Origin: Saprospiraceae bacterium
GTDB taxonomy: Bacteria > Bacteroidota > Bacteroidia > Chitinophagales > Saprospiraceae
NCBI GenBank assembly: GCA_021739645.1
Contig: JAIPBL010000017.1
Span: forward strand, 19,792 to 83,791
Reading direction: 5' to 3'
DNA length: 64,000 bases
Shown here: positions 61,975 through 64,000 of the stretch, piece by piece
Numbering within the stretch: the stretch's first letter is position 1
Layout: each line of letters starts with the position of its first letter
Program-made: the position numbers and the translations under genes
The notes under the pieces: generated by a model
What the model was told of the DNA's origin: nothing
What the model saw: the letters and a program-made list of their open reading frames with translations, nothing else
The model's database searches: none

Positions 61975-64000
61975 GTGTACCTCTGCTCCCATACCTACTA
62001 CAGCCTGCGCTACGGCACGCTGTCGCCCGAACAGCTCGTGCTGTCGGCCAAGCGCCTTGGCATCACTGCCCTGGCCCTCACCGATATTAACAACACCTCG
62101 GCGGCGGTCGAATTCCTCCGGCACTGCGAGGCGGCGGGCATCAAGCCACTGCTCGGCATTGACTTTTTTCGGGACGGCCAGCGACTCTACACCGGCATTG
62201 CTCGCAACGCCGAGGGGTTTTACGAACTGAACAAATACCTCAGTGACCACTCGCTCGACGGCAAACCGCTGCCGGATACAGTTGGCAGTTGGCAGTTGGC
62301 AGCTGGCAGTCGGGGCAATGCTATTTTCATCTACGATAAGCTTGTGAAGCCGATTGACCAGTTCAAGGAACACGAATTCCTCGGCATCCGACCAGAGCAC
62401 GTACATGGACTTTTTACCTCTGAAGTCAGGAAATACCCGCACAAACTGCTGATTTTCAACCCGATAACCTTCCTCGACGCCGAGGGCTACGAACTGCACC
62501 GCCTGTTGCGGGCCATTGACCTCAATACGATTCTGAGCAAACTCACCCCCACCGACACGGCTAAGAAAACCGAGCGCCCCAGCCCACCCGACACGCTAGG
62601 AGATTTTTACAAAATTTACCCCAAAATCATCGAAAACACCCGCCAACTCGTGGATGGCTGCGAGCCTGCCCGCCTCGAAACCGGCCTCCAAGTGAACCGC
62701 CAAAACTTCACCGGCAGCAGAGACGGAGACATGAAATTGTTGGAGAAACTGGCGAAGGAAGGCTTCAAACGGCGTTTCGGCAGTGCCCCCACTATCAACA
62801 ATCAACAATCAACAATCGTCAATCGTCAATCAAAAAAATCTACCCCTGCCGAGCGATTGAAAAACGAACTCGACTTAATCCGTGAAATGGACTTCGCCGC
62901 CTATTTCCTCATCACCTGGGACATTGTTCGCTATGCGCAAAACGCTGGTTATCACCACGTTGGGCGGGGCAGCGGCGCTAATTCGCTGGTAGCCTACTGC
63001 CTCGGCATCACCGATGTGGACCCGCTCGAACTCGACCTCTACTTCGAGCGCTTCATCAATCGCCACCGCCCCTCGCCGCCCGATTTCGACATTGATTTCT
63101 CCTGGGACGAACGGGACGACGTGACCGATTACATCTTCAAACGCTACGGCCGGGAACACACCGCCCTGCTTGCCACCTACAGCACTTTCCAGTTCAACGC
63201 CGCCATTCGGGAGGTGGGCAAGGTCTTCGGTTTGCCGAAGGAAGAAATTGACAATTTTGCCGATGAAATCCTCAAAGCCACCGGCACCGAGGACATCAAA
63301 TACTGGAATTCCGAGCAGTCCGGCGGCAACGGCCGAGACTTGTCAAGTTTTAAAAACTTGACAAGTCTAGATGCTCCGCCCAGTGACCGGGTGACTCAAA
63401 GTCACCCGGTCACTTCCCCCTCAAATCCTCAAATCCTCAAATCCTCGAATGCCCAAATCCTCCATTTCGCCCGGATGCTGCAAGGCTTCCCCAACCACCT
63501 CTCCATCCATGCCGGGGGCGTGCTCGTTTCCGAGAAGCCGATTTTTTACCACACCGCCCTCCAGATGATGCCGAAGGGATTTCCCGTCACCCATTTCGAC
63601 ATGCACCACGCCGAGGATTTGGGCTTCCACAAGTTCGACGTGCTGTCGCAACGGGGCCTCGGGCACATCAAGGACGCCGTGGATTTGGTGAAAATGAACC
63701 AGGGCAAGTCCGTGGACGTCCACGATGTTGCGAAGCTAAAACAGGACGAACAGGTGCGGGCGCAACTGCGCAACGGCCATTGCATCGGCTGTTTTTACAT
63801 CGAAAGCCCTGCCATGCGGGGCCTGCTGAAGAAGCTCCGCTGCGACGACTACATACACCTCGTGGCCGCCAGCAGCATCATCCGGCCTGGGGTGGCCAAG
63901 TCGGGGATGATGAAGGAGTATATCAGGCGATTTCGGATTTCGGATTGCGGATTGCGGATTGGGGAGACTGCTCCGGCGCTCCAACCCGCAATCCGCAATC
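61975..64000 (+). CDS. DNA polymerase III alpha subunit (DnaE paralogue), 3' end outside window
   Basis: 675 codons, open to the window's edge. GTG 61975 is chosen because VYLCSHTYYSLRYGTLSPEQLV aligns with the usual N-terminus; no ATG is available. A PHP domain comes first, then the polymerase: YFLITWDIVRYA, GRGSGANSLVAYCLGI, and the catalytic Asp372 and Asp374 in SPPDFDIDFSWDERDD; FPNHLSIHAGGVLVS follows. The short N-terminus suggests the smaller DnaE that goes with dinB in damage tolerance, not the main replicase (inference). At least six in-frame repeats or palindromes lie in its linkers (62281-64000), an extraordinary load. Confidence 0.9.
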   Translation, partial: MYLCSHTYYSLRYGTLSPEQLVLSAKRLGITALALTDINNTSAAVEFLRHCEAAGIKPLLGIDFFRDGQRLYTGIARNAEGFYELNKYLSDHSLDGKPLPDTVGSWQLAAGSRGNAIFIYDKLVKPIDQFKEHEFLGIRPEHVHGLFTSEVRKYPHKLLIFNPITFLDAEGYELHRLLRAIDLNTILSKLTPTDTAKKTERPSPPDTLGDFYKIYPKIIENTRQLVDGCEPARLETGLQVNRQNFTGSRDGDMKLLEKLAKEGFKRRFGSAPTINNQQSTIVNRQSKKSTPAERLKNELDLIREMDFAAYFLITWDIVRYAQNAGYHHVGRGSGANSLVAYCLGITDVDPLELDLYFERFINRHRPSPPDFDIDFSWDERDDVTDYIFKRYGREHTALLATYSTFQFNAAIREVGKVFGLPKEEIDNFADEILKATGTEDIKYWNSEQSGGNGRDLSSFKNLTSLDAPPSDRVTQSHPVTSPSNPQILKSSNAQILHFARMLQGFPNHLSIHAGGVLVSEKPIFYHTALQMMPKGFPVTHFDMHHAEDLGFHKFDVLSQRGLGHIKDAVDLVKMNQGKSVDVHDVAKLKQDEQVRAQLRNGHCIGCFYIESPAMRGLLKKLRCDDYIHLVAASSIIRPGVAKSGMMKEYIRRFRISDCGLRIGETAPALQPAIRN
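62281..62310. repeat. GTTGGCA tandem 7-mers inside dnaE
   Basis: Three exact GTTGGCA units, one GCTGGCA and a partial; 30 bases in all, coding VGSWQLAAGS in frame in the PHP region. Confidence 0.9.
62794..62832. repeat. ATCAACA/ATCGTCA tandem 7-mers inside dnaE
   Basis: Three ATCAACA units and two ATCGTCA units plus ATCA, 39 bases, translated as part of APTINNQQSTIVNRQSKK in frame, in a loop before KNELDLIREMDF. Confidence 0.9.
63336..63368. repeat. Palindrome AGACTTGTCAAGTTTT inside dnaE
   Basis: Perfect 16-bp arms (63336-63351 and 63353-63368) around one base, read in frame as RDLSSFKNLTSL. It lies 13 bases ahead of the AGTGACC palindrome. Confidence 0.9.
63382..63414. repeat. AGTGACCGGGTGACT palindrome inside dnaE (also in mutS)
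   Basis: Perfect 15-bp arms (63382-63396 and 63400-63414) with centre CAA, coding SDRVTQSHPVT; the mutS copy codes SDRVTSSHPVT in the same frame. Confidence 0.93.
63421..63463. repeat. TCAAATCC tandem 8-mers inside dnaE
   Basis: Three exact TCAAATCC units followed by two degenerate ones, coding SNPQILKSSNAQIL in frame, directly after the AGTGACC palindrome. Confidence 0.88.
63934..64000. repeat. CGGATTG 7-mer hairpin at the window edge inside dnaE
   Basis: Four CGGATTK units (63934-63961) and, after a 22-base spacer, complementary CCGCAAT units (63986-64000 and beyond). Arms 63943-63960 and 63983-64000 match at 17 of 18 bases. The frame stays open (RFRISDCGLRIG... PAIRN), breaking the conserved stretch after MMKEYIRRF. 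Confidence 0.85.

Noticed and set aside
62281..63463. Short tandem repeats in dnaE as a CRISPR array
   Set aside because: The units are 7-8 bases with no spacers, and they are translated in frame; no cas genes are present.

Overview
The window comes from a Bacteroidota chromosome, most likely a Saprospiria-like lineage. The evidence is a protein with a type IX secretion C-terminal sorting domain (37993-38754), many -7 elements of the Bacteroidota form TAnnTTTG, few Shine-Dalgarno sequences, a fused alpha/beta 2-oxoacid dehydrogenase E1, a three-gene sdhCAB operon, and families typical of the phylum (DUF6580, DUF5522, 2TM-domain, CotH lipoprotein). I see no rRNA, tRNA, transposase, prophage or CRISPR array.

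Layout. 1-4.8 kb: 3' part of purL, a CotH-like lipoprotein and a decayed mannonate dehydratase gene. 4.8-18.1 kb: housekeeping genes (2-oxoacid dehydrogenase E1, tyrS, a FtsX-type permease, YkuK-like RNase H fold protein, accD, gyrA, a TPR protein) plus an AP2-domain DNA-binding protein. 18.5-24 kb: a C39-peptidase ABC exporter with its HlyD adaptor, and an ABC-2 type exporter pair. 24-31 kb: penicillin acylase family hydrolase, small membrane proteins and an S9 peptidase. 31.5-36.7 kb: a five-gene set of LolA-like protein, two FtsX permeases, a LolD-like ATPase and an outer-membrane barrel protein, probably one envelope-trafficking machine. 37-52 kb: double GNAT protein, T9SS cargo, mutS (whose 3' end is duplicated around an inserted lipoprotein gene), bestrophin, CbrC-like protein, porin, pepD, glucosaminidase, beta-lactamase-fold hydrolase and prolyl oligopeptidase. 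52.4-57.2 kb: the sdhCAB operon, with a MNT/HEPN toxin-antitoxin pair fitted into each of its two gene junctions. 57.3-64 kb: dinB, a convergent AT-rich type II restriction-modification pair (AccI-like) and the start of a dnaE paralogue.

Two patterns stand out. First, both sdh junctions carry a separate MNT/HEPN module in frame-coupled, operon-preserving positions; the second toxin gene has a frameshift. Second, short palindromes and 7-9 bp tandem repeats recur both between genes and inside genes. They sit in frame within purL, mutS and dnaE, and one palindrome (core AGTGACCGGGTGACT) occurs in both mutS and dnaE. This looks like a family of small mobile palindromic elements tolerated inside coding sequence.
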